Made by a program: the position numbers and the translations under genes
Assembly (NCBI RefSeq): GCF_014852585.1
Contig: NZ_JACVBX010000002.1
Location: 310,001 to 374,000 of the forward strand
Source of the DNA: Pseudomonas sp. PDM18
Lineage (GTDB): Bacteria; Pseudomonadota; Gammaproteobacteria; Pseudomonadales; Pseudomonadaceae
DNA: 64,000 nt
Reading direction: 5' to 3'
Part shown: positions 1-9,610 of the stretch, piece after piece
Layout of the letters: the number at the start of each line of letters is the position of its first letter
Numbering within the stretch: position 1 is the first letter of the stretch
Notes under the pieces: generated by a model
What the model saw: the letters and a program-made list of their open reading frames with translations, nothing else
Database searches by the model: none
Told to the model about the DNA's origin: nothing

Positions 1-1
1 G

Positions 2-100
2 TCGGACGAGCAGTGGCTGAACAACCTGAGCACCTCGCCGGCACAGTTCCTGCGCCGCAAGTTCATGCTGCAGGACGCGGCGGCGGGGGCGGGCTCATGA
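2..100 (+). CDS. C-terminal end of a Bat-type VWA/TPR protein (partial)
   Basis: The first 33 codons read in frame to a TGA at 98-100. The peptide starts SDEQWLNNLS and contains FLRRKF, the kind of tail found on BatB/BatC-type von Willebrand factor A plus TPR proteins encoded just before BatD. The gene is cut by the left edge of the window, so only its end is seen. Its stop overlaps the downstream BatD start (ATGA at 97-100), which indicates translational coupling in one operon. The family assignment rests on a short tail and on the neighbour. Confidence 0.6.
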   Translation, partial: SDEQWLNNLSTSPAQFLRRKFMLQDAAAGAGS

Positions 101-1419
101 CGCGCGTGTTGGCAATCCTGCTGCTGTGCCTGCCGTTGCTCGGCTTCGGCGCAGAACCCGAGGTAAAGGTTCGCGCCCAGCTGCTGCCGGGGGATTCGGT
201 GATGGTGGGCGGCACGCTCAACCTGCAGCTCGACCTGCTGGTGGACACCTGGTTCAGCCAGCCGCCGCAATTGCCGCCGCTCAAACTGGTCGACGCAGTG
301 GTCTCCGAGCCGGCCAGCGAGGCCACGCACCTCACCGAGAAGATCGGCGGCAAGACCTTCTTTGGTCTGCGCTTCCATTACCAGATCACTCCACAGTCGG
401 CGCGCGCTTTCGCTATCCCGCCGCTGGATATTCAGGTGCAGCCGGGGCAGGGCAGTGGTCCGGTGCAGGTGCACAGCCAGGCGCTGCACTTCACGGCACG
501 CCAGCCCGCCGGCGCAGGTAGCGAATCGGCGCAGCGCCTGGTGGCGAGCCGGGTGACCATCAGCCAGGAACTCACGAAGTCCCATGAACCGCTGCGTGTG
601 GGCGACAGCGTGACGCGCAAGGTGCACGTCCGCGCCGAGGGCGCACAGGCGATGCTGATTCCCGCACCGGCATTCACCGACGTCGATGGCCTGCGCCGCT
701 ACCTGCAAGCACCGACCGTGCAGCCCCTGAGCGATGGGCGTGGCGGAGTGCTGGGCGGCGAACGAATGGACGCGGTGACCTATGTGGTCACCCGCGCCGG
801 CGACTTCCAGCTTCCTGCCATCGAGTTGCCCTGGTGGTCGGCGGACAGCGGCGAAGAACATTCGGCCTCCGCCCCCGCATTGAAGCTGTCGGCCAACGGG
901 TCGGCTGTCTATGAAGCGCCTTTCTCGATCAGTGACGATCTGCGCGAACTGGGCCGCCGGGCGCAGGTGCGTATCGCCAGCCACTGGCTGGCATTGGCCG
1001 TCGCGCTGATGCTACTGGCGGCGTTTGCCTATGTGCTGCGCACCTGGGGTGGACCGTTGCGGGTAGCCGTGCTGGGCGCTGTCGAACGCCGCCGCCAGGC
1101 CTGGTGGGAGTCGCCTGCATACGCTTGGCGACAGGTCCGCCAGCAGCTCGATGGCGACCCGCCACAGGTGGGGGCGCTGTATCTGTGGCTTCGTCGGACG
1201 AACGGTTGTCGTGAAATGAGTGCAGCGATTCCTGAACGCTCCGTCAAATCCGTCAATCCTTTGCTAGCGTTTCTCAGGGGCCGTTATGGGCGCCCGGGCG
1301 CGCAGCCCGGCGCGGAGCCGGGGCAACTGATCCAGGCATTGCCGGACATCCGCCGGGAGCTGGGCACGAGCGAGCCGACGAGCTTGCCGGCCCATGCCCT
1401 CAAACCTTTGAATCCGTGA
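97..1419 (+). CDS. BatD-like membrane protein
   Basis: This is a 440-residue protein with an N-terminal signal peptide (MTRVLAILLLCLPLL, residues 1-19), a long periplasmic beta-rich region and one membrane segment near residues 293-315, followed by a cytoplasmic tail. That layout fits BatD of the MoxR/Bat (aerotolerance) operons, where it is thought to work with VWA proteins and a MoxR ATPase at the inner membrane. I chose the ATG at 97 because it overlaps the upstream stop and opens directly with the signal peptide. An in-frame ATG at 13 would add a low-complexity Gly run read in the upstream gene. The exact role of BatD is not settled in any organism I know of. Confidence 0.75.
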   Translation: MTRVLAILLLCLPLLGFGAEPEVKVRAQLLPGDSVMVGGTLNLQLDLLVDTWFSQPPQLPPLKLVDAVVSEPASEATHLTEKIGGKTFFGLRFHYQITPQSARAFAIPPLDIQVQPGQGSGPVQVHSQALHFTARQPAGAGSESAQRLVASRVTISQELTKSHEPLRVGDSVTRKVHVRAEGAQAMLIPAPAFTDVDGLRRYLQAPTVQPLSDGRGGVLGGERMDAVTYVVTRAGDFQLPAIELPWWSADSGEEHSASAPALKLSANGSAVYEAPFSISDDLRELGRRAQVRIASHWLALAVALMLLAAFAYVLRTWGGPLRVAVLGAVERRRQAWWESPAYAWRQVRQQLDGDPPQVGALYLWLRRTNGCREMSAAIPERSVKSVNPLLAFLRGRYGRPGAQPGAEPGQLIQALPDIRRELGTSEPTSLPAHALKPLNP

Positions 1420-1433
1420 TCCAAGGATGTGAC

Positions 1434-2432
1434 ATGCATTCGACACTCGCTCAACCGCTGGCCCGCTGGATGCTCCTGCTGCTCCTGGGCATGCCGCTCC
1501 TGGTCCGCGCGGCAGACGCATTGCCGGCATGGAACGACGGCCCCTCGCGAGAGGCCATCGTCGCCTTTGTCGAAGCGGTGACCCAGCAGGGCGGCAAGGA
1601 CTTCGTGCCGCCGGCCGAGCGCATCGCCGTGTTCGACAATGACGGCACGCTGTGGAGCGAGCAGCCGATGTATTTCCAGGTGCTCTTCGCCCTGGACGAA
1701 GTGAAACGGCAGGCGCCGCAACACCCGGAATGGAAAGAGAAACAGCCGTTCAAGGCAGTGCTCGAGGGGGACCACAAGGCCCTGGCCGACAGCGGCATGC
1801 AGGGCATCCTGGAGATAGTCGCCGCCACCCATGCGGGCGTCAGCACCGAGGAGTTCATTGCCAATGCCCGCCGCTGGCTGGCCAGCGCCCGGCATCCGCG
1901 CAGCCACAAGCCCTACACCGAGATGGTGTTCCAGCCGATGCTGGAGCTGCTGGGTTACCTGCGTGCCAATGGCTTCAAGACCTACATCGTTTCCGGCGGC
2001 GAGGTGGCATTCATGCGCGCCTTCGCCGAAGAGGTCTACGGCATTCCGCCCGAACAGGTGATCGGCACCACGCTGGGCAGTCGCTTCGAGGATCGAGACG
2101 GTCAGCTTTCCATCCAGCGCCTGCCCAAGCTGCTGCACAACGACGACGGCCCCGGCAAGCCGGAGAGCATCGACAGCATCATTGGCCGTCGGCCGATCCT
2201 GGCCTTCGGCAACTCCGACGGCGACCTGCAGATGCTGCAATGGACCACCGCGGGCAAAGGGCTGCGCTTTGCCGGCCTGGTGCACCATACCGATGAAAAA
2301 CGCGAGTGGGCCTACGATCGGCAGAGCAAGGTCGGGCGCCTGGACAATGCGCTCGACATGGCCAAGAGCAAGGACTGGGTAGTAGTGGACATGGCAAGGG
2401 AGTGGAAGCGGATCTATCCGTTCGACCAATAG
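1434..2432 (+). CDS. Secreted HAD-superfamily phosphatase
   Basis: This 332-residue protein carries a signal peptide (hydrophobic residues 12-26, LVRAADA cleavage region) and then a HAD core. Motif I is FDNDGT at residues 67-72, with nucleophile D68 and general acid D70. A YIVSGG motif II and a GNSDGD motif near residues 263-268 complete the site. It is probably a periplasmic phosphomonoesterase. I chose the ATG at 1434 because a good AAGGA ribosome site lies about 7 bases upstream. A GTG at 1416 overlapping the batD stop would put extra residues before the signal peptide. It lies directly between batD and an arylsulfatase, so it may share their transcript. The substrate is unknown. Confidence 0.75.
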   Translation: MHSTLAQPLARWMLLLLLGMPLLVRAADALPAWNDGPSREAIVAFVEAVTQQGGKDFVPPAERIAVFDNDGTLWSEQPMYFQVLFALDEVKRQAPQHPEWKEKQPFKAVLEGDHKALADSGMQGILEIVAATHAGVSTEEFIANARRWLASARHPRSHKPYTEMVFQPMLELLGYLRANGFKTYIVSGGEVAFMRAFAEEVYGIPPEQVIGTTLGSRFEDRDGQLSIQRLPKLLHNDDGPGKPESIDSIIGRRPILAFGNSDGDLQMLQWTTAGKGLRFAGLVHHTDEKREWAYDRQSKVGRLDNALDMAKSKDWVVVDMAREWKRIYPFDQ

Positions 2433-2542
2433 CAAGCCAGCAAGCAAAACCGCAGGGACACGGGGATTTCCAGCCAGGTAGTCGGCATCTCCAGTGAACG
2501 CAGTCGTGGCAAACGACCAGTAACTGGAATGGAGAAATACCA

Positions 2543-4117
2543 ATGAAGCGCACGGGAAGATGGATATCGCGGTTCGCCCTGGCGGCGACGGCGATAATGG
2601 GATGCTCGGTTGCCAGTGCGGCGGACAAGCCGAACATCCTGGTGATATTCGGCGACGATATCGGCCAGACCAACATCAGTGCCTACGCCTTCGGCGTGGT
2701 CGGCTACCAGACGCCGAACATCGACCGCATCGCCAAGGAAGGCATGATGTTCACCGACTATTACGCGGAGAACAGCTGCACCGCAGGCCGCTCCACCTTC
2801 ATTACCGGCCAGTCGATCCTGCGCACCGGCCTTTCGAAGGTGGGTATGCCGGGCGTTCCGGTTGGCCTGCAGGACCGCGATGTCACTATTGCCCAGGCGC
2901 TCAAGGCTCACGGTTACGCCACCGGCCAATTCGGCAAGAACCACCTGGGCGACAAGGACGAGTACCTGCCGACCAAGCATGGCTTCGACGAGTTCTTCGG
3001 CAACCTGTATCACCTCAACGCCGAGGAAGAGCCCGAGCGCCCTTACTGGCCCAAGGATGACCCGGACTTCGTCAAGGCTGCCTCACCGCGCGGGGTGATC
3101 CACTCCACCGCCGATGGCAAGATCGAGGACACCGGCGCCCTGACCAGCAAACGCATGGAAACCATCGACGACGATACCACCCAGGCCGCGATCAACTTCA
3201 TGGACAAACAGGTGAAGGCGGACAAGCCGTTCTTCGTCTGGATGAACACCACTCGCATGCACGCCTTCACCCACGTCCGCGAGTCCATGCAGGGGCAGAG
3301 CGGCATGCCGGGCAACGACTACGCCGACGGCATGCTCGAGCACGACGGCGACGTCGGCAAGCTGCTCAAGGCGGTGGATGACCTGAAGATCGCCGACAAC
3401 ACCATCGTCGTCTACACCACCGATAACGGGCCGAACCAGTGGTCCTGGCCGGATGCGGCAACCACCCCGTTCCGTAACGAGAAGAACTCCAACTGGGAGG
3501 GCGCCTACCGGGTGCCGGCGATGATCCGCTGGCCGAACCACATCAAGCCGGGCAGCGTCTCCACGCAGATGTTCTCCGGGCTGGACTGGTTCCCAACCCT
3601 GCTGGCTGCGATTGGCGACACCGACATCAAGGAGCGTCTGCTCAAGGGTGCCGACGTAGGTGGCAAGAGCTACAAGGTGCACCTGGACGGCTACAACCAG
3701 CTCGATTACCTGACCGGCAAGACCGACAAGAGCGCGCGCAAGGAGTTCTACTACTTCAACGACGAGGCCGAGCTGGTGGGCATGCGCTTCGACAACTGGA
3801 AGATCGTCTGGTGCGAGCAGCGCGCCCCTGGCGGCCTGCAGGTCTGGAGCGAGCCCTTCACCTGCCTGCGCGTACCCAAGCTGTTCAACCTGCGCATGGA
3901 CCCCTACGAGCGGGCGGACGTGGTCTCCGATCAGTACTACGACTGGCTGACCAAGAACGACTACCTGCTGTTCCAGGGCACACGCAAGGCGGCGGCCTTC
4001 CTGCAGACCTTTGTCGATTATCCGCCGAGCCAACGCCCGGCCAGCTTCAGCATCGACCAGATCCGCAAGGATGTGGATGCGAAGATCGAAGCGAAGATGA
4101 AGCAGGGCGCCAAGTAG
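2543..4117 (+). CDS. Arylsulfatase (type I, formylglycine-dependent)
   Basis: The 524-residue protein has a signal peptide (cleavage likely after ASA, residue 26), so it should act in the periplasm. The alkaline-phosphatase-like sulfatase fold is marked by metal-binding D38-D39 (FGDDI) and by the C79-T80-A81-G82-R83 motif followed by STFITGQ. The motif is the C-x-[PAS]-x-R sequence whose Cys is oxidised to formylglycine, here the less usual Ala variant. A TDNGPNQ motif near residue 295 supplies further metal ligands. The start has a GGAG site 9 bases upstream. It should hydrolyse sulfate esters to free sulfate. No formylglycine-generating enzyme gene is in the window. The gene follows the HAD phosphatase and ends in a strong terminator. 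Confidence 0.85.
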   Translation: MKRTGRWISRFALAATAIMGCSVASAADKPNILVIFGDDIGQTNISAYAFGVVGYQTPNIDRIAKEGMMFTDYYAENSCTAGRSTFITGQSILRTGLSKVGMPGVPVGLQDRDVTIAQALKAHGYATGQFGKNHLGDKDEYLPTKHGFDEFFGNLYHLNAEEEPERPYWPKDDPDFVKAASPRGVIHSTADGKIEDTGALTSKRMETIDDDTTQAAINFMDKQVKADKPFFVWMNTTRMHAFTHVRESMQGQSGMPGNDYADGMLEHDGDVGKLLKAVDDLKIADNTIVVYTTDNGPNQWSWPDAATTPFRNEKNSNWEGAYRVPAMIRWPNHIKPGSVSTQMFSGLDWFPTLLAAIGDTDIKERLLKGADVGGKSYKVHLDGYNQLDYLTGKTDKSARKEFYYFNDEAELVGMRFDNWKIVWCEQRAPGGLQVWSEPFTCLRVPKLFNLRMDPYERADVVSDQYYDWLTKNDYLLFQGTRKAAAFLQTFVDYPPSQRPASFSIDQIRKDVDAKIEAKMKQGAK

Positions 4118-4159
4118 TGAGTGGTAGCCGGGGCGCCTGTAACGAGGCGCCTTTCCCGT

Positions 4160-4195
4160 CCCCCGCGACAGCCTGGCTGTCGCGGGGGCTTTACT
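4160..4195 (+). terminator. Rho-independent terminator after the arylsulfatase
   Basis: A perfect 13-bp stem (4160-4172 with 4176-4188) encloses a 3-base loop and is followed by CTTTACT. It sits 42 bases after the sulfatase stop and should end the Bat/HAD/sulfatase transcript. Confidence 0.8.
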
Positions 4196-4214
4196 GTCAG
4201 ACAAGGTTGTTTCG

Positions 4215-6752
4215 ATGCCCTCAGCGGTCAGCTCGTCCCCGATGAACACCCGTCGCGTCAAACCGACCCAGTTGCGCTCGCAGCCAGGACTCGCAGCCTG
4301 GGTGCCGGCACTGCTGCTGTTCGCTTCGGGCGGGTCGGCGTTGATCTTTCAGGTGTTGTGGGTCAAGCAGCTCTCCCTGGTGGTGGGGGTGGAGGTGTAT
4401 GCCGTCACCACCGCAATCAGTGCCTTCTTCGCCGGGCTGGCCCTGGGCGGGTTGGCTTTCGGCCGTCTCGCGGATCACCTGGAGCGACCACTGCGGCTGT
4501 ACGCCGGTCTCGAGTTCCTGGTGGCGGTGCTGGCCGTAGCCGCCACCGTCGCGCTGGTCAATGCCGCCAGCGCCTTTGCTTTCCTGGAAGACGCCTTCGG
4601 CGCCCTGGCCTGGGCGTTGCCGTTCGTTCTGGTCGGCGTGCCGGCGTTCTTCATGGGCGGCACGCTACCGGTGCTGGTGCGCGCGCTGGAACCCGCCGAA
4701 GGCCAGATGGGCCGCGCCGGCGGTGGCCTGTATGCGGCCAACACCGCAGGCGCGATCGCCGGCACACTGCTGGCTGCCTTCGTGCTGTTGCCCTGGCTGG
4801 GTGTGCTGGGCAGCGCCTGTGCGGCGGGTGTGTTCAACCTGTTCGCTGCTGGCGGGGCATTGCTGATTCGCCAGCAGGCGGCACGGACCCAGACGCAGGA
4901 TGCACCGGCAGCCGGCCCGCGCAGCAGCGCGGCACGCCTGGCCATAGCGCTTTACTGCGTTGCCGGTGGGGTTGCGCTGGGGTACGAGGTGGTCTGGACG
5001 CAATCCATCGTCCAGTTCATGAGCACTCGCACCTTCGCTTTCGCCGTGGTCCTGGCCACCTACCTCTGCGGGCTGGTACTGGGCAGCGCCCTGTATGCCC
5101 GGCGCGCCGACCGCATCCGTGATCCCTGGGGCCTGTTCGGTCTGCTCATCGCCGCGGCGGGGCTGCTGGCCATTGCGCAGATCGCAGGTCTCGGAACTTG
5201 GCTGATCGGCCTGCAGACCCGAGTCGAATGGCTGGTGATGCAAGTCGGCGGCAGCGAGCTGGCGGGGATGTGCGCGCGCTTCGCGGTAGCGGCGTTGTGT
5301 GTGGTGTTCCTGCCGACGACCCTGCTGGGCGCCGCTTTCCCCATCGCCCTCCGGCTGTCGGTTGATCGAAACCATGTGGGCCGCGATGTTGGCGTCGTGG
5401 TGGCGCTCAACACCCTGGGCGGCATCGTCGGGGTCATCCTGACCGGCTTCATTCTCGTCCCTGGGCTGGGGCTGGTGCGCACGCTGGCGGTGCTCGGGAC
5501 GCTGGCCGCCGCCATCGGCCTGCTGGCCGTCTGGCGCGGCGAAGGTATGAGCAGGAGGCTGCGCATTGGCGTCGTCGCCGTGGCGGTGCTTGCCGTGGCA
5601 ATCGGCGCCCTGACGCCGCCGCGGCACCTGGCCGAGCTGATGCCGGGGGCACGCAATGGGCGGATCGGCTTCTATGCCGAAGGCCGCGGCGGCACCGTGG
5701 CGGTCATCGAGCAGGGCAGGGGCGACAACCGCTTCAACCGCCTTTACATCCAGGGTGTCTCCAACACCGGCGATGCCATGCCGTCGCTGCGCTACATGCG
5801 CCTCCAGGCGCTGCTGCCGCTGCTGATTCACAATGGCGAGCCGCGCTCTGCGCTGGTGATCGGTTTCGGCACCGGCATCACTGCCGGCGCCATGCTGCGC
5901 TACCGTGACCTGCAGCATCCGGTGGTGGCCGAGTTGCTGCCCGAAGTGCTGGCCGCGGCGCCGAGCTTCAAGGGTAACTTCGACGCCATCCACGATCCGC
6001 GCCTGGACATCCGCCTGCGCGATGGTCGCCGCGAGCTGCTGCGCAGCGCCGAGCGTTACGACATGATCACCCTGGAGCCGCCGCCTCCCTCAGCCGCCGG
6101 GGTGGTCAACCTGTATTCCCGCGACTTCTACCAGTTGGCCGCTGCACGCCTGGAGGAGGGCGGGGTGGTCGCCCAGTGGCTGCCGCTGCCGACGCAGAAC
6201 GACGAGGAAAGCCGCTCGCTGGTGCGCAGCTTCATCGACGTCTTCCCCTACGCGACGCTGTGGACTACCGAGTTCCACGAGATGCTGCTGGTGGGCTCGC
6301 CGCAGCCGCTGCACCTGGACGTGACGACCATCCGCCAGCGCTTCGAACAACCGGAAGTTGCCGCCGCGCTGGGGGAGGTGGGAGTCGATTCGGTCGAAGC
6401 GCTGCTGGCCACCTGGGTCACCGACCGGGCGGGACTGGAGCGTTACGCCGGCGATGCGCTGCCGGTGACGGACGATCACCCGCGCATCGAATACGCGCCC
6501 TGGGTTCGTCCGAAGGAGATTGCCCGCGTGCTGCCGACCCTGCTCGCCCTGCGCACGGCGCCCCCGCTTGAGAACGCCCTGCCATCGGTCCGGGCATCGG
6601 TCAACGATGGCTGGCGGAGGCTGCGACAGTTCTACGACCTCAGTCTGCACGCCTACCGAGGCGACCGCGAGGCCTGGGCGCGCGATGCTAGGCAGGTGGC
6701 TCTGGAGGATGGCGACAACCCCTACTATCGGTGGTTCCTGGGCGCTCCCTGA
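4215..6752 (+). CDS. Fused MFS-like membrane domain / spermidine-synthase-like protein
   Basis: This 845-residue protein has a polytopic N-terminal part with about a dozen hydrophobic segments over residues 20-460. A soluble C-terminal part resembles the Rossmann fold of aminopropyltransferases, with a VIGFGTG nucleotide-binding loop near residue 549. At the position of the catalytic Asp region of SpeE (DSSDP-like) it reads TLEPPPPS, so classical spermidine synthase activity is doubtful. It is probably an inner-membrane protein with an S-adenosyl-type nucleotide-binding domain of unknown role. An alternative start at 4242 is possible. The gene stands after a terminator and so likely has its own promoter. 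Confidence 0.75.
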   Translation: MPSAVSSSPMNTRRVKPTQLRSQPGLAAWVPALLLFASGGSALIFQVLWVKQLSLVVGVEVYAVTTAISAFFAGLALGGLAFGRLADHLERPLRLYAGLEFLVAVLAVAATVALVNAASAFAFLEDAFGALAWALPFVLVGVPAFFMGGTLPVLVRALEPAEGQMGRAGGGLYAANTAGAIAGTLLAAFVLLPWLGVLGSACAAGVFNLFAAGGALLIRQQAARTQTQDAPAAGPRSSAARLAIALYCVAGGVALGYEVVWTQSIVQFMSTRTFAFAVVLATYLCGLVLGSALYARRADRIRDPWGLFGLLIAAAGLLAIAQIAGLGTWLIGLQTRVEWLVMQVGGSELAGMCARFAVAALCVVFLPTTLLGAAFPIALRLSVDRNHVGRDVGVVVALNTLGGIVGVILTGFILVPGLGLVRTLAVLGTLAAAIGLLAVWRGEGMSRRLRIGVVAVAVLAVAIGALTPPRHLAELMPGARNGRIGFYAEGRGGTVAVIEQGRGDNRFNRLYIQGVSNTGDAMPSLRYMRLQALLPLLIHNGEPRSALVIGFGTGITAGAMLRYRDLQHPVVAELLPEVLAAAPSFKGNFDAIHDPRLDIRLRDGRRELLRSAERYDMITLEPPPPSAAGVVNLYSRDFYQLAAARLEEGGVVAQWLPLPTQNDEESRSLVRSFIDVFPYATLWTTEFHEMLLVGSPQPLHLDVTTIRQRFEQPEVAAALGEVGVDSVEALLATWVTDRAGLERYAGDALPVTDDHPRIEYAPWVRPKEIARVLPTLLALRTAPPLENALPSVRASVNDGWRRLRQFYDLSLHAYRGDREAWARDARQVALEDGDNPYYRWFLGAP

Positions 6753-6897
6753 GTGCCTGAAACCTGCGGGTCACAACGCCGCCGCCGCAGGGGCGCGAGC
6801 GATCCATCGGACATGCCTTGGGCGAAATCCGGTTACCCTAGGCGACACCTGCGCCCGTCACTGGCGCCGGTCGATGCGTTACAGGAGATAACATTCG

Positions 6898-8871
6898 ATG
6901 GAGACTTCTTCCCGCCCCCGCAGTACCCTCAATCCGCCGGTTTTCTATACCAGTGCCGTCCTGATCTTCATTCTGGTGCTCTACGCCGTGGCCTTCCAGG
7001 AGCAGGCCCAGGCGCAGTTCGAGAGGGTCCAGCAATGGATAGTTGTCAACGCCAGCTGGTTCTACATCCTCGCCGTGGCGCTGATTCTGATCAGCGTGGT
7101 GTTCCTCGCGATCAGCCGCTATGGCGATATCAAGCTCGGCCCCGACCACAGCGAGCCGGAGTACCGCAGCAGCAGCTGGTTCGCCATGCTGTTTTCCGCC
7201 GGCATGGGCATCGGCCTGATGTTCTTCGGTGTCGCCGAGCCGGTCATGCACTTCACCAGCCCGCCGGTGGGTGAGGCGGGTACCGTTGCTGCCGCGCGCG
7301 AGGCGATGAAGATCACCTTCTTTCACTGGGGGCTGCACGCCTGGGCGATATACGCCATCGTCGGCCTGATCCTGGCGTACTTCAGCTTCCGCAAGGGGTT
7401 GCCGCTGACCCTGCGTTCGGCGCTCTACCCGTTGATTGGTGAGCGCATCTATGGGCCTATCGGCCACGCCGTGGACGTCTTCGCCATCATTGGCACCGTG
7501 TTCGGCGTCGCCACGTCGCTAGGCTACGGGGTGTTACAGATCAACAGTGGTTTCCACCACCTGTTCGGCCTGCCGGTGAACTCCACCGTGCAAATCATCC
7601 TCATCACGGTTACCTGTGGCCTGGCCACGCTCTCGGTCGCCAGCGGCCTGGACAAGGGCATCCGCATCCTCTCCGAGCTGAACCTGGCGCTGGCCGTGAT
7701 CCTCATGCTCTTCGTGCTGCTGCTCGGGCCGACCGTCTTCCTGCTGCAGACCTACGTGCAGAACACTGGCGCCTACCTGTCGGACATCGTCAACAAGACC
7801 TTCAACCTCTACGCCTATCAGCCGACCGACTGGATTGGTGGCTGGACCTTGCTCTACTGGGGCTGGTGGCTCTCCTGGTCGCCTTTCGTGGGCCTGTTCA
7901 TCGCGCGCATCTCGCGCGGCAGGACAATCCGCGAATTCGTCTGCGGCGTGCTCTTCGTTCCGGCCGGCTTCACCCTGCTGTGGATGACGGTGTTCGGCGA
8001 TTCCGCCATCCACATGATCCTCAATGAAGGCGTGCGTGACCTAGCGACCGTCGTCGACCAGGATAGCTCGCTGGCTCTCTTCGCCTTCCTGGAGCACTTC
8101 CCGCTGTCGGGGGTGATTTCCCTGGTGGCGGTGCTGATGGTGATAGTGTTCTTCGTGACATCCGCCGACTCCGGCGCACTGGTGGTGGATATGCTGGCCT
8201 CCTCGGGCCATTCGCATTCACCGCTGTGGCAACGTATTTTCTGGTCGGTGAGCATCGGTGTGGTCGCCGTGGCGCTGCTGTTGGCCAACGGCCTCAAAGC
8301 TTTGCAGACGGCGACCATCGCCAGCGCGCTCCCGTTCTCTGTCATCCTGCTGGCATCGATCTGGGGATTGTTCCGCGCGCTGAATCTGGACGCCACGCGA
8401 CGCGGCCTGCGCAACCAGGCTTTGCCTGCACCGCGCCATGCACCCCATCACGAAGGCGGCTGGCAGCGCCGTCTGCGCAGCATCGCCATGAAGCCACGTC
8501 GCTCCCATGTCACCCGCTTCATCAGCGAAGTGGTCCGCCCGGCCTGCGAGGAAGTGGCGGCAGAACTGCGCAAGCAGGGTCAAGATGTCACCGTAGTGGA
8601 GTTGGATGATGGCCGTGTCAGCCTCGATCTCTCACCTTCAGGTGAGGCGCACTTCCGCTATGAGGTTCGCCCGCGAGCCTTTACCAGCCCGAGCTTCGTG
8701 ATGCTCGACGACAGCGATGGCGGCGAGGCCCGCAAGTACTTCCGCGCCGAGGTGCACCTGCGCGAGGGTGGCCAGGATTACGACATCATGGGCTGGAGCC
8801 GGGACGACGTGATTGCCGACATCCTGGATCAGTACGAGCGGCATTTGCATTATCTGCATGTTGTGCGTTGA
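6898..8871 (+). CDS. betT: BCCT-family high-affinity choline transporter
   Basis: This 657-residue protein has the twelve-helix BCCT core. The signature region around YWGWWLSWSPFVG (residues 319-331) carries the Trp-rich substrate site of choline/betaine carriers. A soluble C-terminal extension of roughly 140 residues, typical of osmosensing BetT proteins, follows the last helix. It should import choline, probably with protons, for conversion to glycine betaine as an osmoprotectant or carbon source. An AGGAG-type ribosome site lies about 10 bases before the ATG. The betIBA genes are not in the window. The 240 bases after the stop hold no gene I can support. Confidence 0.9.
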   Translation: METSSRPRSTLNPPVFYTSAVLIFILVLYAVAFQEQAQAQFERVQQWIVVNASWFYILAVALILISVVFLAISRYGDIKLGPDHSEPEYRSSSWFAMLFSAGMGIGLMFFGVAEPVMHFTSPPVGEAGTVAAAREAMKITFFHWGLHAWAIYAIVGLILAYFSFRKGLPLTLRSALYPLIGERIYGPIGHAVDVFAIIGTVFGVATSLGYGVLQINSGFHHLFGLPVNSTVQIILITVTCGLATLSVASGLDKGIRILSELNLALAVILMLFVLLLGPTVFLLQTYVQNTGAYLSDIVNKTFNLYAYQPTDWIGGWTLLYWGWWLSWSPFVGLFIARISRGRTIREFVCGVLFVPAGFTLLWMTVFGDSAIHMILNEGVRDLATVVDQDSSLALFAFLEHFPLSGVISLVAVLMVIVFFVTSADSGALVVDMLASSGHSHSPLWQRIFWSVSIGVVAVALLLANGLKALQTATIASALPFSVILLASIWGLFRALNLDATRRGLRNQALPAPRHAPHHEGGWQRRLRSIAMKPRRSHVTRFISEVVRPACEEVAAELRKQGQDVTVVELDDGRVSLDLSPSGEAHFRYEVRPRAFTSPSFVMLDDSDGGEARKYFRAEVHLREGGQDYDIMGWSRDDVIADILDQYERHLHYLHVVR

Positions 8872-9111
8872 CTCGTGTTTCCAGCCAGTGGCTACCGCAA
8901 TGATTATTGCGCCGCAGACCGCCCTTATGTCTGTGCCCACTCAGTACGGGCCAGACCATAAGGCGCTGCTTTCCTCTTACGCATCGAACCCATGGAAATT
9001 GCGTTGCGCAAGTTGAACGGTGTCAGAAAAGTCGGTCATCCCGATAGATGATTCTGTAGGACGTTGATCCGCTCGGTTAAACTTCAAGTCCCTCTATCCG
9101 GAAAACCCTGA

Positions 9112-9375
9112 ATGAACCAAGTCGAAGATCTCGAGCGGCAGATGCGCGAAGCGCTGGGCGTGGCTCCGAAGAAAGTGAAAACCACTCGAGAAGCCAGTAA
9201 CCCCATGCGGGGCTATCTGATTGTCCTCAGCGTGCGGGCAGAAAGTGGGCCCGCGTTTCGTTTCGAGTATCGTTCGCGTTCGCTGAGCCGCACCGAGGCG
9301 ATCCTCGAAGCAGAGAAGGCAGCGCGCGGCGCAGGCTACAAGCCGTGGGCCCTGCTGGATGCAGTCGAAGCCTGA
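9112..9375 (+). CDS. Small conserved hypothetical protein
   Basis: This 87-residue soluble protein has a charged start (MNQVEDLERQM) and a compact alpha/beta-looking body ending YKPWALLDAVEA. There is no signal peptide or membrane segment. I do not recognise a family with certainty. Codon use matches the neighbours. The ribosome site is weak (GGAAAA). It stands alone between betT and gacA. The following 235 bases contain a GCCGTC/GACGGC hairpin (about 9426-9441) without a T-run and no gene I can see. Confidence 0.6.
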   Translation: MNQVEDLERQMREALGVAPKKVKTTREASNPMRGYLIVLSVRAESGPAFRFEYRSRSLSRTEAILEAEKAARGAGYKPWALLDAVEA

Positions 9376-9610
9376 ATTCCACCTGTATTAGTCGATCCTC
9401 CCTGGCAGAGAACTCCCCGGTACGGCCGTCCTAGACGGCCCGGCAGGCATCTGTCAGCATCTATCCCGCCTGCGCTGCATTTCTCTGGCGCTTGCATTTT
9501 GGCGAACCGCTTCCAAGCTAGGTCGTAGAGCCGCTTTCTGTTAAGGTTCGACAATTGTTCGGAGTCTCTTTTCGGGGGCTCGCCATTCCATTCTGCTCAA
9601 GGGGTGCTGC

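Noticed and set aside
13-96. Upstream start for BatD at 13
   Set aside because: These codons overlap the preceding gene in another frame and would put a Gly-rich stretch before a clean signal peptide at 97.
1284-2543. Long open frame on the minus strand opposite the HAD phosphatase
   Set aside because: It is antisense to a gene with clear motifs and a ribosome site, has shadow-type composition and no ribosome site.
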